A DNA stretch of 22,771 nt. Source: CAYXVU01 sp964468725 (GTDB taxonomy: Bacteria; Acidobacteriota; Blastocatellia; UBA7656). Positions within the stretch are counted from its first letter, which is position 1, and each line of letters starts with the position of its first letter. Position numbers and translations under genes: made by a program. Shown here in pieces: positions 13,990-21,705 of the stretch. The notes under the pieces are model-generated. The model made no database searches and was not told the origin of the DNA. It saw only the letters and a program-made list of their open reading frames with translations. The stretch is from assembly GCA_964468725.1 (NCBI GenBank), contig CAYXVU010000085.1:1-22771 (forward strand), read 5' to 3'.

Positions 13990-14003
13990 CAATGGATGTG
14001 CCA
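13988..14003 (-). promoter_or_regulatory. sigma54 (RpoN) -24/-12 promoter
   Basis: The minus strand from 14003 reads TGGCACATCCATTGCA. This matches the consensus TGGCAC-N5-TTGCW at every conserved base, with the -24 GG and -12 GC exactly spaced. Predicted transcription start is near 13977, giving a leader of about 68 bases before the ATG at 13909. Orientation, position and the adjoining NtrC-family regulator gene all agree. Confidence 0.75.
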
Positions 14004-14057
14004 CATATTTCCGCAGAGGGCAGATGGCCGAACGCCTTTCTTTTAACCAGTTACTAT

Positions 14058-14087
14058 CAGGGCTTCCCTGTCCGGTCAGACGACTGG
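14058..14087. promoter_or_regulatory. two adjacent dyads, possible activator binding sites
   Basis: CAGGG-CTT-CCCTG (14058-14070, perfect) is followed at once by CCGGTC-AGAC-GACTGG (14072-14087, 5 of 6 pairs). Their centres lie about 87 and 102 bases upstream of the predicted sigma54 start, within the normal range for bacterial enhancer-binding proteins. Binding by the adjacent response regulator is inferred. Confidence 0.4.
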
Positions 14088-14233
14088 GGAGAAGGGGCGA
14101 GGCGGTTTTGTCGCCGCCGACCAAATCGCCACAACCGTAAGCTGTCAAGCTGCGAGGCAAAGAAGAGTGTCAGATGGGTTGAGCGAGCAAACCGCTTTCA
14201 CAGCCAGAGAGAGGCGAGGAGAGGATTCCCCTT

Positions 14234-15592
14234 TCACCTGAGTTTGATCGCCAAGCGTTCCGCCATGCGGTAGAGAGTGCGACGGTCTACTTTGAGGATG
14301 TCCGCAGCTCGAGTGCGATTGCCCTCCACCTGTTGCAACACGTAGAGCAGGTAGCGCCGTTCAAGCTCTTCCAAAGAAGGCAAATCATCGAAAGGAGAGG
14401 CCGCCGAGTGAGCCGTCTCCGCTCCGAGTTCGGGCTGCCGCAGTTTTTCGGGAAGGTCACGGGCAGTGATGATCGCGCCTCGCGTGTACAGCGCCGCATT
14501 TTCGATTGTGTTCTCTAACTCCCTGACGTTGCCCGGCCAATGATACCTGCACAAGAGGGTGAGCGCGTCTTCTGATAGAGACCGGGCGGTCGCGCCGGAT
14601 TGTTGCATACGCCGTAGGGCATGAAGCGCCAGTTGGGGAAGGTCTTCGCGGCGCTCTCGCAAGGGAGGAATCTTTAGCACCACAACGCTTAAGCGATAAT
14701 AGAGGTCTTCGCGGAAGCTCCCCATCTTTACTGCCTCTTCTAAATTACGGTTGGTGGCTGCCAGCACCCGCACGTCAAGGCGCGTGGTCTTTGCGCTTCC
14801 GACTCTGCGAATCTCACTCTCTTGCAGCACGCGCAACAGCTTCACCTGTAATGCGAGTGGCGTTTCGCTGATTTCATCCAGAAAGATCGTGCCTCCATTC
14901 GCCTCTTCGAACAGTCCCACCTTATCCGAGTTCGCCCCGGTGAAACTCCCTTTGACGTGGCCGAAGAGTTCCGATTCGAGCAGAGTCTCGGTGATGGCCG
15001 CACAGTTGATTGCCACAAAGGGCGCAGCGGCTCTGGGGCTATTGCGATGAATGGCGCGCGCGACCAACTCTTTTCCGGTTCCCGACTCGCCGGTAATCAA
15101 AACGGTGGAGCGTGATGGCGCGATGCGGGCAATCTGTTTGTAGACCTCGATCATCTTGGGGCTGTGACCAATGATGCCGGAGGCTTCGCCGGATTCCCGC
15201 AGGAGAGCCATTGCGGCTTCTCCGATAGGATGTCCGGCAAGGGCGCGTCGAGCGGTTTGAATCACCTCATTGACATCGAAGGGCTTACTGATGAAATCGA
15301 ACGCGCCTTCGCGGGCTGCCTCAATCGCCGTTTCCAAAGTGCCGAAGCCGCTGATGAGAATCACTTCCGGAGGCGGCGACAGAGCTTTGAACTCTTTGAG
15401 CAAAGCGATGCCATTGCTGCTGCCGCCCAAGTTGATGTCGCTGACGATCAGATCGAAATGGCGCTCTTTGACCGTTTCGCGCGCCGCCTCTGCCTGTTGA
15501 CAAGCTGCGACCTCCCACCCCTCCTCAGAAAAAATCTCCATTAAAAATTCACCGGTTTCCCGATCATCATCAATCACCAATACGCTTTTCAT
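14234..15592 (-). CDS. sigma54-dependent response regulator (NtrC family)
   Basis: A 452-residue cytoplasmic transcription activator. Receiver domain 1-120: acidic pair DDD (8-10), phospho-acceptor Asp52 in VSDINL, Ser81 in ISGFG, Lys103 in SKPF. AAA+ domain about 138-370: Walker A GESGTGKE (168-175), sigma54-contact loop GSFTGA (215-220, Ser in place of the usual Ala), Walker B GGTIFLDE (233-240), arginine-finger segment FREDLYYRL (293-301) and HWPGNVREL (351-359). The C-terminal Fis-type helix-turn-helix (about 420-446) has GNRTRAADILKVDRRTLYRM. All residues needed for ATPase activity and phosphorylation are present. The ATG at 15592 is taken because AAAGG sits 7 bases upstream; another ATG is at 15595. 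It starts 60 bases after the histidine kinase gene, in the same operon. A sigma54 promoter lies beyond its 3' end. Confidence 0.95.
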   Translation of the reverse strand: MKSVLVIDDDRETGEFLMEIFSEEGWEVAACQQAEAARETVKERHFDLIVSDINLGGSSNGIALLKEFKALSPPPEVILISGFGTLETAIEAAREGAFDFISKPFDVNEVIQTARRALAGHPIGEAAMALLRESGEASGIIGHSPKMIEVYKQIARIAPSRSTVLITGESGTGKELVARAIHRNSPRAAAPFVAINCAAITETLLESELFGHVKGSFTGANSDKVGLFEEANGGTIFLDEISETPLALQVKLLRVLQESEIRRVGSAKTTRLDVRVLAATNRNLEEAVKMGSFREDLYYRLSVVVLKIPPLRERREDLPQLALHALRRMQQSGATARSLSEDALTLLCRYHWPGNVRELENTIENAALYTRGAIITARDLPEKLRQPELGAETAHSAASPFDDLPSLEELERRYLLYVLQQVEGNRTRAADILKVDRRTLYRMAERLAIKLR

Positions 15593-15652
15593 CATTCGGC
15601 CTTTCGGAATCAATCTCGCACTCTGACTTGCAACCTTCGCGCCGCCTCTCCA

Positions 15653-17323
15653 TTAGGCGCGAGTCACCGGCGATTCGATCTCAACCGCCGATGGGGCCGG
15701 TGGCTGAAGGGGTAAGCGGATGGAAAATGTCGTGCCCTCTCGCCAACGGCTTTCAACGCTAATGCTGCCGCCATGTTCGACGATAATCTGTTTGACAATC
15801 GTCAGCCCCAGTCCGGTTCCCCGATCTGATTTGGTCGAAAACATTGGCTCGAAAATCGAGCCGATATCTTCCTCTCGAATCCCTTCTCCAGTATCGGCTA
15901 CGCAGAGCAGCAGCGCCTCGGGTTCCGTCTCGGTTCGGATGGTGAGCGCACCGCCTTGCGGCATCGCATCTATACTGTTGTTAATCAGGTTAATCATCAC
16001 CTGCTGAAGTTTTTCCGCATCAACGAGGAGGGGCAGCATCGCATCCTGGCGCACAACCTTTACCTCAATGTTTCGCGCCGTCAGGATGGGCAAAGTCGCT
16101 TCCAATACCGCATCAATCAGCGCCGCGAGATTGGTTTCGGCCAAGCGCAGACGCGGCCTGCGCGTTGCGTCTAACATCGTCCTGACGATTCCAGTGATCC
16201 GTTCAATCTGTGCGGAGATTACCTCTAATCGTTTACTCGATTTGTCATCGGTGGCGCGGGCGCGCAACAGTTGAATATGCCCCGAAATTAAGTTTAGCGG
16301 TGTCCCGACCTCATGCGCGAATTGTGCAGCCAGTTGCCCCGCCGCAGCCTGTCTCTCCAGTTGCGACTGTTGCCGCTGCAAGTCAAACAGCCGCAAGTTG
16401 GCTTCTTCGAGTTCTTGATTGCGTTCGGCAATCTCGGCGGTTGCTTGTTGCACGCGCTTTTCAAGCGACCTCTGCTCGTCCGCCAGTTGCGCTGTCATGT
16501 CACGAATGCGCGCAAGCATACGGTTGAACCTCTGCGTCAACAGGCCAATCTCGTCGGGCGCGGAAACCGATACGGTGGCGGCTAAGTCGCCGCTTTCGGC
16601 CTTCGATATGGCCAGCAATAGTTGGTCTATGGGTTTGTAGATCAACTGTCGAAAGAGCACATAAACGCAGAGAGTAATCGCGCCGATGGCCAGCAAGATC
16701 AGCGGCCAAACCAGGCGGCGCAATTTCGCGGCATAGCTTTGCCGCTCATCAAACACCAGGGAGATCGAAGCCCTTCCAACTTTGAACGAGTGCCTTTCAT
16801 CAGGCGCAAAAATAATGGGGGCAACCGCTTTGACAAACTTCTGATTGCCTTCGCGGCGGTCGCTAACGACTACAGCCTCCTCCCGACCGTCTCCCATCCC
16901 TCGTTCGCCCTCATCGGTTACCGCAGGGGAGCCTTCCAGCAATCGGACAGTCTCCTGCCAGCCCCCCTCTTTTGTTCGCTGAAAAATGCTGATCTGAGAG
17001 ATATCGGAATGCTCGCTCAGAAGGGATTCTTCGATGGTTCGCTTGACCTCCGACCAGTCGGGAGCAAACTCTTCTTCTATGCCTGCGCTCTGCGTTTTTT
17101 GGGTGCGCAGCACGCGCTTCGCATGATGCTCGACCGTATTCGCCACCTGCGTGGCCAGCAGTTCAGCCTCTTCTCGTTCCTGCCGGTCGCTCAGTTTGGT
17201 TGCTGCAAGGTTGGAAAAATAGGCGATAACAGAGAAGACAATCATCAAGACGACCGAAACGACGATGGTCGTTTTGGTGTGGAGTTTGAGCGCCTCCGGT
17301 TTGGGCAACTCTGCATCTCGCAT
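15653..17323 (-). CDS. sensor histidine kinase with HAMP domain (NtrB-like output)
   Basis: A 556-residue inner-membrane kinase. TM1 is at about 17-37, and a periplasmic sensor of about 165 residues (38-204) has no recognised ligand motif. TM2 is at about 205-227, HAMP at about 224-276 (with PIDQLLLAI and DEIGLLTQRFNRML), and a coiled coil at about 277-330. The kinase core has the H-box FAHEVGTPLNLI with His337, N-box NLINNSIDAM (445-454), G1 DTGEGI (477-482), F-box FEPMFSTK (491-498) and G2 GTGLGL (502-507). All catalytic motifs are intact. This core is of the kind paired with NtrC-type regulators, and the cognate regulator follows 60 bases downstream. Some Glu/Arg/Gly-rich sequence in the sensor (about 136-160) looks like a flexible loop. 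The 107-base gap upstream has no sigma54 element, so the pair is probably not self-activated through one. Confidence 0.95.
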   Translation of the reverse strand: MRDAELPKPEALKLHTKTTIVVSVVLMIVFSVIAYFSNLAATKLSDRQEREEAELLATQVANTVEHHAKRVLRTQKTQSAGIEEEFAPDWSEVKRTIEESLLSEHSDISQISIFQRTKEGGWQETVRLLEGSPAVTDEGERGMGDGREEAVVVSDRREGNQKFVKAVAPIIFAPDERHSFKVGRASISLVFDERQSYAAKLRRLVWPLILLAIGAITLCVYVLFRQLIYKPIDQLLLAISKAESGDLAATVSVSAPDEIGLLTQRFNRMLARIRDMTAQLADEQRSLEKRVQQATAEIAERNQELEEANLRLFDLQRQQSQLERQAAAGQLAAQFAHEVGTPLNLISGHIQLLRARATDDKSSKRLEVISAQIERITGIVRTMLDATRRPRLRLAETNLAALIDAVLEATLPILTARNIEVKVVRQDAMLPLLVDAEKLQQVMINLINNSIDAMPQGGALTIRTETEPEALLLCVADTGEGIREEDIGSIFEPMFSTKSDRGTGLGLTIVKQIIVEHGGSISVESRWREGTTFSIRLPLQPPAPSAVEIESPVTRA

Positions 17324-17384
17324 TGCCGACCCCCTACACGAACCGGACAGCTATAGCCTACCCGCGCGCCGAGCCGATGCCGGA

Positions 17385-17400
17385 GGATGGCTTTCCATCC
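17385..17400. terminator. short hairpin downstream of the cyclotransferase gene
   Basis: GGATGG-CTTT-CCATCC is a perfect 6-bp stem with a tetraloop, 31 bases after the minus-strand stop at 17431. No U tract follows, so termination is only a possibility. Confidence 0.35.
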
Positions 17401-17430
17401 CCTGCCTGATGCGCCGGTCTTACGCCGAGA

Positions 17431-18321
17431 CTACTTCAAGCGAATCTCGAAAATCTTCGGCCACAGTTTGCCGCTGATGAAGATACGTTTGGTTTGCGGG
17501 TCATAGGCGATGCCATTGAGCACGGCCTCCGGGTCGCGCCGTTGATCGGCGCTCAAGATGCCCTTCAAATCCAGATAAGAGGTCACGCGCCCGCTCTCCG
17601 GGTCAATGCGAACGATCAAATCTTCGTGCCAGATGTTCGACCAAATCTCTCCTTCGATGAACTCTAATTCGTTGAGGTTCTGCACCGGGCGACCGTTCAT
17701 AGTGACCGGCAAACGGCGCACCGATTTGAAATTCTGCGGGTCGAAAAAGGTTAAGTAGTTCGAGCCGTCGCTCAAGATCAGTTGCTTGCCGTCATAAGCC
17801 AATCCCCAACCTTCCACTTCATAGCGGAACTCCTGCACGACATCGAAGGTGTCCTTGTCATAGACGAATGCCTTCTGCTCTTGCCAAGTCAGTTGAAACA
17901 AGCGATTGCCGACCAGTGCCAATCCTTCGCCGAAAAAGTCGGGCGCGAGCCGTTTCGACTTCAGCACTTTGCCGGAAGGAAACTCTACACGGCGCAGCGT
18001 CGAAAGACCGTATTGCCCCGTGCTTTCATAAAAACCGCCATCATACCAGACCAACCCCTGAAGAAAGGCCTTCGGGTCGTGTGGATACGAATTGACGATT
18101 TCGTACTCAACCTTTTTCGCTGCCATCGCATTGGTGTCCGTCGGTTTTTTTTCCGCCCCCGGCGCACTCGGTTGCCCCGCCGGATGCGATTGAAAGAGCG
18201 ACCGTCCGCCGAAACTCAATATCCCGCCGATCACGACGACGATGATGCCGAGAGTAAGAAAGAGTCCGGCCTTGCTCTTTTTCGTCTGCGCGGTTGCCTG
18301 CCGCGATCCCTTACGAGCCAT
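17431..18321 (-). CDS. glutaminyl-peptide cyclotransferase (plant/bacterial type), membrane-anchored
   Basis: A 296-residue enzyme that would convert N-terminal Gln of exported peptides to pyroglutamate. A Lys/Arg-rich start and a transmembrane anchor (about 18-38) are followed by a P/A/G-rich linker (45-68) and a five-bladed beta-propeller domain. Family blocks are FLQGLVWYDGGFYESTGQYG (86-105, with likely catalytic Glu99), FFGEGLALVGNRLFQLTWQ (from 129), GWGLAYDGKQLILSDGSNYL (171-190), NELEFIEGEIWSNIWHEDLI (217-236) and VLNGIAYDPQTKRIFISGKLW (from 267). The ATG at 18321 is chosen because TCCTCC on the + strand (18328-18333) is a GGAGGA ribosome site. The longer in-frame ATG at 18378 falls inside the promoter spacer. 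The gene is divergent from the CuA-barrel gene. Confidence 0.9.
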   Translation of the reverse strand: MARKGSRQATAQTKKSKAGLFLTLGIIVVVIGGILSFGGRSLFQSHPAGQPSAPGAEKKPTDTNAMAAKKVEYEIVNSYPHDPKAFLQGLVWYDGGFYESTGQYGLSTLRRVEFPSGKVLKSKRLAPDFFGEGLALVGNRLFQLTWQEQKAFVYDKDTFDVVQEFRYEVEGWGLAYDGKQLILSDGSNYLTFFDPQNFKSVRRLPVTMNGRPVQNLNELEFIEGEIWSNIWHEDLIVRIDPESGRVTSYLDLKGILSADQRRDPEAVLNGIAYDPQTKRIFISGKLWPKIFEIRLK

Positions 18322-18360
18322 GAAAATTCCTCCGATCTCATTTTCGAGCTTTCCCCGGTC

Positions 18361-18389
18361 ATTATACGTCTTATTCATGTGGTTGTCCG
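18361..18389 (-). promoter_or_regulatory. sigma70-type promoter for the cyclotransferase gene
   Basis: On the minus strand, CGGACA (18389-18384), a 17-base spacer and a perfect TATAAT (18366-18361). It lies about 40 bases before the ATG at 18321 and supports that start. Confidence 0.6.
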
Positions 18390-18410
18390 TCCCTTTCCCG
18401 ATGCTGTGAA

Positions 18411-18439
18411 TTGGAAAACCGAATGCGCTTGATTATACT
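18411..18439 (+). promoter_or_regulatory. sigma70-type promoter for the CuA-barrel gene
   Basis: TTGGAA (18411-18416), 17-base spacer, TATACT (18434-18439). Together with the divergent element at 18361-18389 it makes a compact two-way promoter region of about 80 bases. The leader to the ATG at 18500 is about 54 bases and carries AGGAG at a normal distance. Confidence 0.55.
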
Positions 18440-18499
18440 CGCGTGCGCTGCATAGAGGATAATCCGGTTCACTGAAAACTAAACCAGAGGAGAAATTCG

Positions 18500-19921
18500 A
18501 TGCGCCGAATCAGCTTGATCCGTTCCTTCATCATCTCTTTCATCTTCCTGCTTGCTTGTCTGGTCATCCCTGCCAAAGCCGAAGGCGAGCCGCCCGCGCA
18601 AAAAGAGATCAAGATCGTAATGAAGAAGTTTACCTTCGCGCCCAAATCGCTCACCTTACGCAAAGGCGAGCCTGTTAAACTCGTAGTCACGTCTGAAGAT
18701 GTCAATCACGGACTGGCCATTGACGAATTCAACCTTGATCTGCGCGTTCCGGCCAAACAGACCAAAACCCTCGACTTTACCCCTGACAAAGCCGGAGCCT
18801 TCACCATCTATTGCTCCGTCGTCTGTGGCGACGGACACCCGGAGATGACCGGCGAACTCATCGTCACCGATTCGCAAACGGCGAGCCCATCGAACATTCA
18901 GGTGCGTTTTGATGAGCGCACCCCCGGCGTTGTCATCGTCGAAGCCAATGGCGAAACAGTCCGAATTGATACCTCCACGAAGACCGTCACCCCCTTGAGC
19001 GCAGCCGAACCCATCAGCCCGACGCAACCTGCTAGCGCGCAGAGCGAGCGGACGCGTCGCACCGCTGCCGAGCCCTATGATTATCGCCTCGTCAACGTTC
19101 CGACGCCTAAGCGCGTGCCGCGCCATAGCTTCAACGTGCATTTCACCCATCGCTTTCAACAATCCGTGCGACAAGACGATATTCCGGTTCAAGATGAATT
19201 TTCCAATCTCTTCGGTCTTGATAGCCAATCGGTTTCGTCGCTCGGCTTCACCTACGGCATCACGGATCGCCTCTATGCGAATTTCTATCGCGCCCCGATG
19301 GCGCAAACCGGGTTGAATAAGATCATCGAACTCGGCCTCGGCTATCACCTGCTTGATGAAGCAGGCAAATCGCCCGTTGCGCTTTCGGTCTATGGCAGCA
19401 TCGAAGGCAACGACAACTTTTCAGAAGAGTTCACCTACAACCTGCAAGCGAGGGTGGCGCGCAGCGTGACCGAGTACGTCAATCTCTTCTTTTCGCCCGC
19501 CGTACACTTCAACGCCAACGGTCAAGGGCGGTTCAATCCGCGCCCGATTCCCGGCTTTCCGCTCGACCCGGAAGCCGCAGACTTTCGCTTAGGTCAGCAC
19601 ACCGGCTCATTCGGATTCGGCGTCAATGCGCGGGTGCGCCCGACGACCTCACTGCTTTTCGAGTACACGCCGCGCGTTGGATTCAAACTCGGCAATGTCG
19701 AACCCATCTTCGACGAGAACTTCACCCGCATCTTGCGCTTCGAAAATCGCTCCGAAGCTGCCATCGGTTTCGGCATTGAAAAGCGATTGGGCAGGCATTC
19801 GTTCGCGTTGACGTTTTCGAATACACAAGGGACGACGACAAGCCGGTACAATTCCAGCACCCTCTTTTTGCCGCCGAGTCGCTTCACCATCGGCTTCAAT
19901 CTGTTTCGACGCCTTTTTTAG
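18500..19921 (+). CDS. CuA-type cupredoxin fused to a DUF5777 outer-membrane beta-barrel
   Basis: A 473-residue exported protein. Signal peptide 1-27 has cleavage after AKA; an LLAC string at 17-20 could alternatively act as a lipobox. The cupredoxin domain (about 34-124) carries His70 (DVNHGLAI) and YCSVVCGDGHPEM with Cys105, Cys109, His113 and Met116. This is the C-x3-C-x3-H-x2-M pattern of the binuclear CuA site in cytochrome oxidase subunit II and NosZ. The residue that is Glu in COX2 is Val107 here. A linker (about 127-190) follows, then a beta-barrel-like domain (about 192-473) beginning YDYRLVNVPTPKRVPRHSFN, with alternating strands and a C-terminal aromatic (RRLF), matching DUF5777. 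The inferred role is electron or copper handling at the outer membrane. It stands alone, convergent with mgtE and divergent from the cyclotransferase gene. Confidence 0.85.
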   Translation: MRRISLIRSFIISFIFLLACLVIPAKAEGEPPAQKEIKIVMKKFTFAPKSLTLRKGEPVKLVVTSEDVNHGLAIDEFNLDLRVPAKQTKTLDFTPDKAGAFTIYCSVVCGDGHPEMTGELIVTDSQTASPSNIQVRFDERTPGVVIVEANGETVRIDTSTKTVTPLSAAEPISPTQPASAQSERTRRTAAEPYDYRLVNVPTPKRVPRHSFNVHFTHRFQQSVRQDDIPVQDEFSNLFGLDSQSVSSLGFTYGITDRLYANFYRAPMAQTGLNKIIELGLGYHLLDEAGKSPVALSVYGSIEGNDNFSEEFTYNLQARVARSVTEYVNLFFSPAVHFNANGQGRFNPRPIPGFPLDPEAADFRLGQHTGSFGFGVNARVRPTTSLLFEYTPRVGFKLGNVEPIFDENFTRILRFENRSEAAIGFGIEKRLGRHSFALTFSNTQGTTTSRYNSSTLFLPPSRFTIGFNLFRRLF

Positions 19922-19938
19922 AAGCGCAGCCGACATCA

Positions 19939-19987
19939 CGAATTGCCCGCAGCGCAGCCTTCCGGCACACACGGTTCGGGCAATTCG
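19939..19987. terminator. bidirectional 11-bp stem between convergent genes
   Basis: CGAATTGCCCG (19939-19949) and CGGGCAATTCG (19977-19987) are perfect inverted repeats around a 27-base loop. They fill most of the 90-base gap between the CuA-barrel gene and mgtE. No U tract is seen on either strand. It probably forms the 3' end structure of both transcripts. Confidence 0.55.
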
Positions 19988-20011
19988 CGGTTCCGCCATT
20001 TTCGATTCATC

Positions 20012-21388
20012 TCAGGTCAACAAGTGCAGCAACAGGGTGGCAATGCCGAGAAAAGAGAGGAATCCGAAGACATCCGTGCAAGCGGTGACGAAGATCGAAG
20101 ACGAAACCGCCGGATCAACCCGCATCCGTTTCAAGATAACCGGAACTAAGGTTGCCGCTAATCCGCCGATCATCATATTGATTACCATCGCCAGAGCCAG
20201 CACCAGCCCGAACCAGATGTTATAAAAGACTGCCGCCGCCGCCGCGCCGACCAGCCCAACGATCAACCCATTGCTGGCTCCAACCAGAATGGATTTCAGC
20301 GTCATCCGGCTTAACGAAGAGAGTTCGCCTATCGCCATGCCGCGAATCATCACGGTCAGGGTCTGTGTTGCTGCATTGCCGCCCAATCCGGCAACAATCG
20401 GCATTAACACAGCGAGTCGCGGCTGCTGGCCAATCTGTTTTTCAAACTCGGAGACGATCAGCGCCGCCGCGCTCGCCGTCAGCAGATTGATGAGCAGCCA
20501 AGGCACGCGCAGTCGAATGGAACGCCACGCCCCTGTGGAGATGCGTTCTTCGGCAGCCACGCCCGACAGCGCAAGCAAATCTTCCGCAACTTCGTCCTGC
20601 ATGACATCGAGCACGTCGTCAACCGTGACGATGCCGACGAGGCGGTCGGCTTCATCCACTACGGGGATGGCCAGCAGGTTATATTCCGAAACCAAGCGCG
20701 CAACCTCTTCCTGACTGGCAGTGGTTCTGGCGCTGATGACATTGGGAATCATGATGCGTTTCAACTGTTGCGTCGGCGGGGTGGTCAGCAGTTTCTTCAA
20801 ACTCACAACCCCGACCAGATGATCGCGCTTATCAGTGACGAAGACGTAAAAGACCATTTCGAAATCTTCCGAACGGCGTTGCAATGCGGTGATGGCTTCC
20901 GACACCGTCACCTCTTCATCCAATGCGAAGTAATCCGGCGACATGATGCGCCCTGCGGTCTTCTCTTCATGCTCTAACAGTTCGCGCACGTCAGCAGCCA
21001 TCTCGGCTTCCATGAGAGCCAGGGCATCGGCGACCAGTTCTTTCGGCAGTTTGGTGACCAGAACCGTAGCGTCGTCGGCGGGCATTTCGTTGAGCAGGCG
21101 GGCGATCTGTTTGGCATCGAGCGTCTGTAACAAAGCGATGCTGTCACCGGCTGACATCTCGCTCAACACCTGCGCTGCATGTGCGGGTTCACATTCCGAA
21201 AGCAAGATGGCGAAGGCGTGCGCGCGTTCGGCTACGCCGAGCAAAGCGAAGAGTCGCGCCACCTCTACCGGATAAGCTTTGGCAAAGATGCGTGCGAGGT
21301 TGGCGCGGGCGCCTCGGTGAAGAAGTTTTCTGACTACCGAAATGGGAAGTTGCGTCGGCTGTGCAGTTTTATTATTGAGTTCCATCAT
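20012..21388 (-). CDS. mgtE: magnesium transporter MgtE
   Basis: A 458-residue inner-membrane Mg2+ channel/transporter of normal length. It has an MgtE_N superhelical domain (about 30-140), a CBS pair (about 145-270, with MSPDYFALDEEVTVSEAI and VVDEADRLVGIVTVDDVL), a connecting helix (about 275-300) and five transmembrane helices (about 295-457). Conserved pore blocks are PIVAGLGGNAATQTLTVMIRG (from 330) and CTDVFGFLSFLG (437-448), where Asp439 is the ion-selectivity aspartate of the family. In known MgtE proteins the N and CBS domains sense intracellular Mg2+ and close the pore. No M-box-like leader was seen upstream, and the leader is short. Two ATGs (21388 and 21385) are possible starts. 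A weak promoter is noted at 21418-21447. The gene is monocistronic. Confidence 0.95.
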   Translation of the reverse strand: MMELNNKTAQPTQLPISVVRKLLHRGARANLARIFAKAYPVEVARLFALLGVAERAHAFAILLSECEPAHAAQVLSEMSAGDSIALLQTLDAKQIARLLNEMPADDATVLVTKLPKELVADALALMEAEMAADVRELLEHEEKTAGRIMSPDYFALDEEVTVSEAITALQRRSEDFEMVFYVFVTDKRDHLVGVVSLKKLLTTPPTQQLKRIMIPNVISARTTASQEEVARLVSEYNLLAIPVVDEADRLVGIVTVDDVLDVMQDEVAEDLLALSGVAAEERISTGAWRSIRLRVPWLLINLLTASAAALIVSEFEKQIGQQPRLAVLMPIVAGLGGNAATQTLTVMIRGMAIGELSSLSRMTLKSILVGASNGLIVGLVGAAAAAVFYNIWFGLVLALAMVINMMIGGLAATLVPVILKRMRVDPAVSSSIFVTACTDVFGFLSFLGIATLLLHLLT

Positions 21389-21417
21389 GATGGCGTTTCA
21401 CCCCGTAAATTCGCGCT

Positions 21418-21447
21418 ATTCTAATCCTTTTATCGCTCAGAAGGGCA
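21418..21447 (-). promoter_or_regulatory. possible promoter for mgtE
   Basis: On the minus strand, TTGCCC (21447-21442), 18-base spacer and TAGAAT (21423-21418), about 30 bases before the ATG. The -10 matches 5 of 6 bases and the -35 matches 4 of 6. Confidence 0.35.
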
Positions 21448-21520
21448 AGTGAAATCGGAGAAGACAAGTCATCTATCCTCCTCTGTCATGGCACGTGACG
21501 CTGAAGCAATTACGCTCTGC

Positions 21521-21553
21521 GCAGCCTCGGCGTTCTCTGCGTCTTTGCAGTGA
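21521..21553. repeat. dispersed repeat copy 2 (CTCTGCGTCTTTGCAG type)
   Basis: The + strand reads GCAGCCTCGGCGTTC then TCTGCGTCTTTGCAGTGA. It shares the core TGCGTCTTTGC and the CCTC-GCGT flank with 4097-4133. Here it is intergenic, the normal setting for this repeat. Confidence 0.6.
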
Positions 21554-21705
21554 ATCGGACTTGCAGTTACGACCAATTTAGCAAAAGGCGATAGACGGGA
21601 AGAGATTCAACGGTAGCGGCAGGATGCCAAACGGGCGAGCCCCCGGCATCGGCTTTTCACTTATGAATGGCTGATCGGTAGCGACTGGCCGGGCGTCGCT
21701 TGCCC

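Larger units (their letters stand above)
13910..14233. other. 324-base regulatory gap between the response regulator and the small secreted protein
   Basis: No gene is seen. In minus-strand order it holds a GGCGG/CCGCC hairpin (14101-14118), two dyads at enhancer distance (14058-14087), the sigma54-type promoter (13988-14003), a palindrome over the -12 element and start site (13975-13989), a leader hairpin (13938-13966) and the ribosome site. Confidence 0.6.
21389..21705. other. 317-base gap between mgtE and the ABC exporter
   Basis: No gene. It holds a possible mgtE promoter (21418-21447), a dispersed repeat copy (21521-21553) and a nested hairpin (GATGCC 21623-21628 with GGCATC 21645-21650, GGG/CCC inside) followed by CTTTTC on the + strand, where no gene ends. 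Confidence 0.55.

Noticed and set aside
16622..17356. 244-codon + strand frame
   Set aside because: Antisense to the histidine kinase, which has every catalytic motif.
17324..17430. sigma54 promoter for the kinase-regulator operon
   Set aside because: A GG-N10-GC pair exists but the surrounding bases do not match the consensus.
18656..19348. 230-codon minus-strand frame
   Set aside because: Antisense to the CuA-barrel gene. Its Asp/Arg/Gly-rich composition is typical of shadow frames.
21389..21500. M-box or other Mg2+ riboswitch before mgtE
   Set aside because: The leader is short and shows no conserved riboswitch-like helices.
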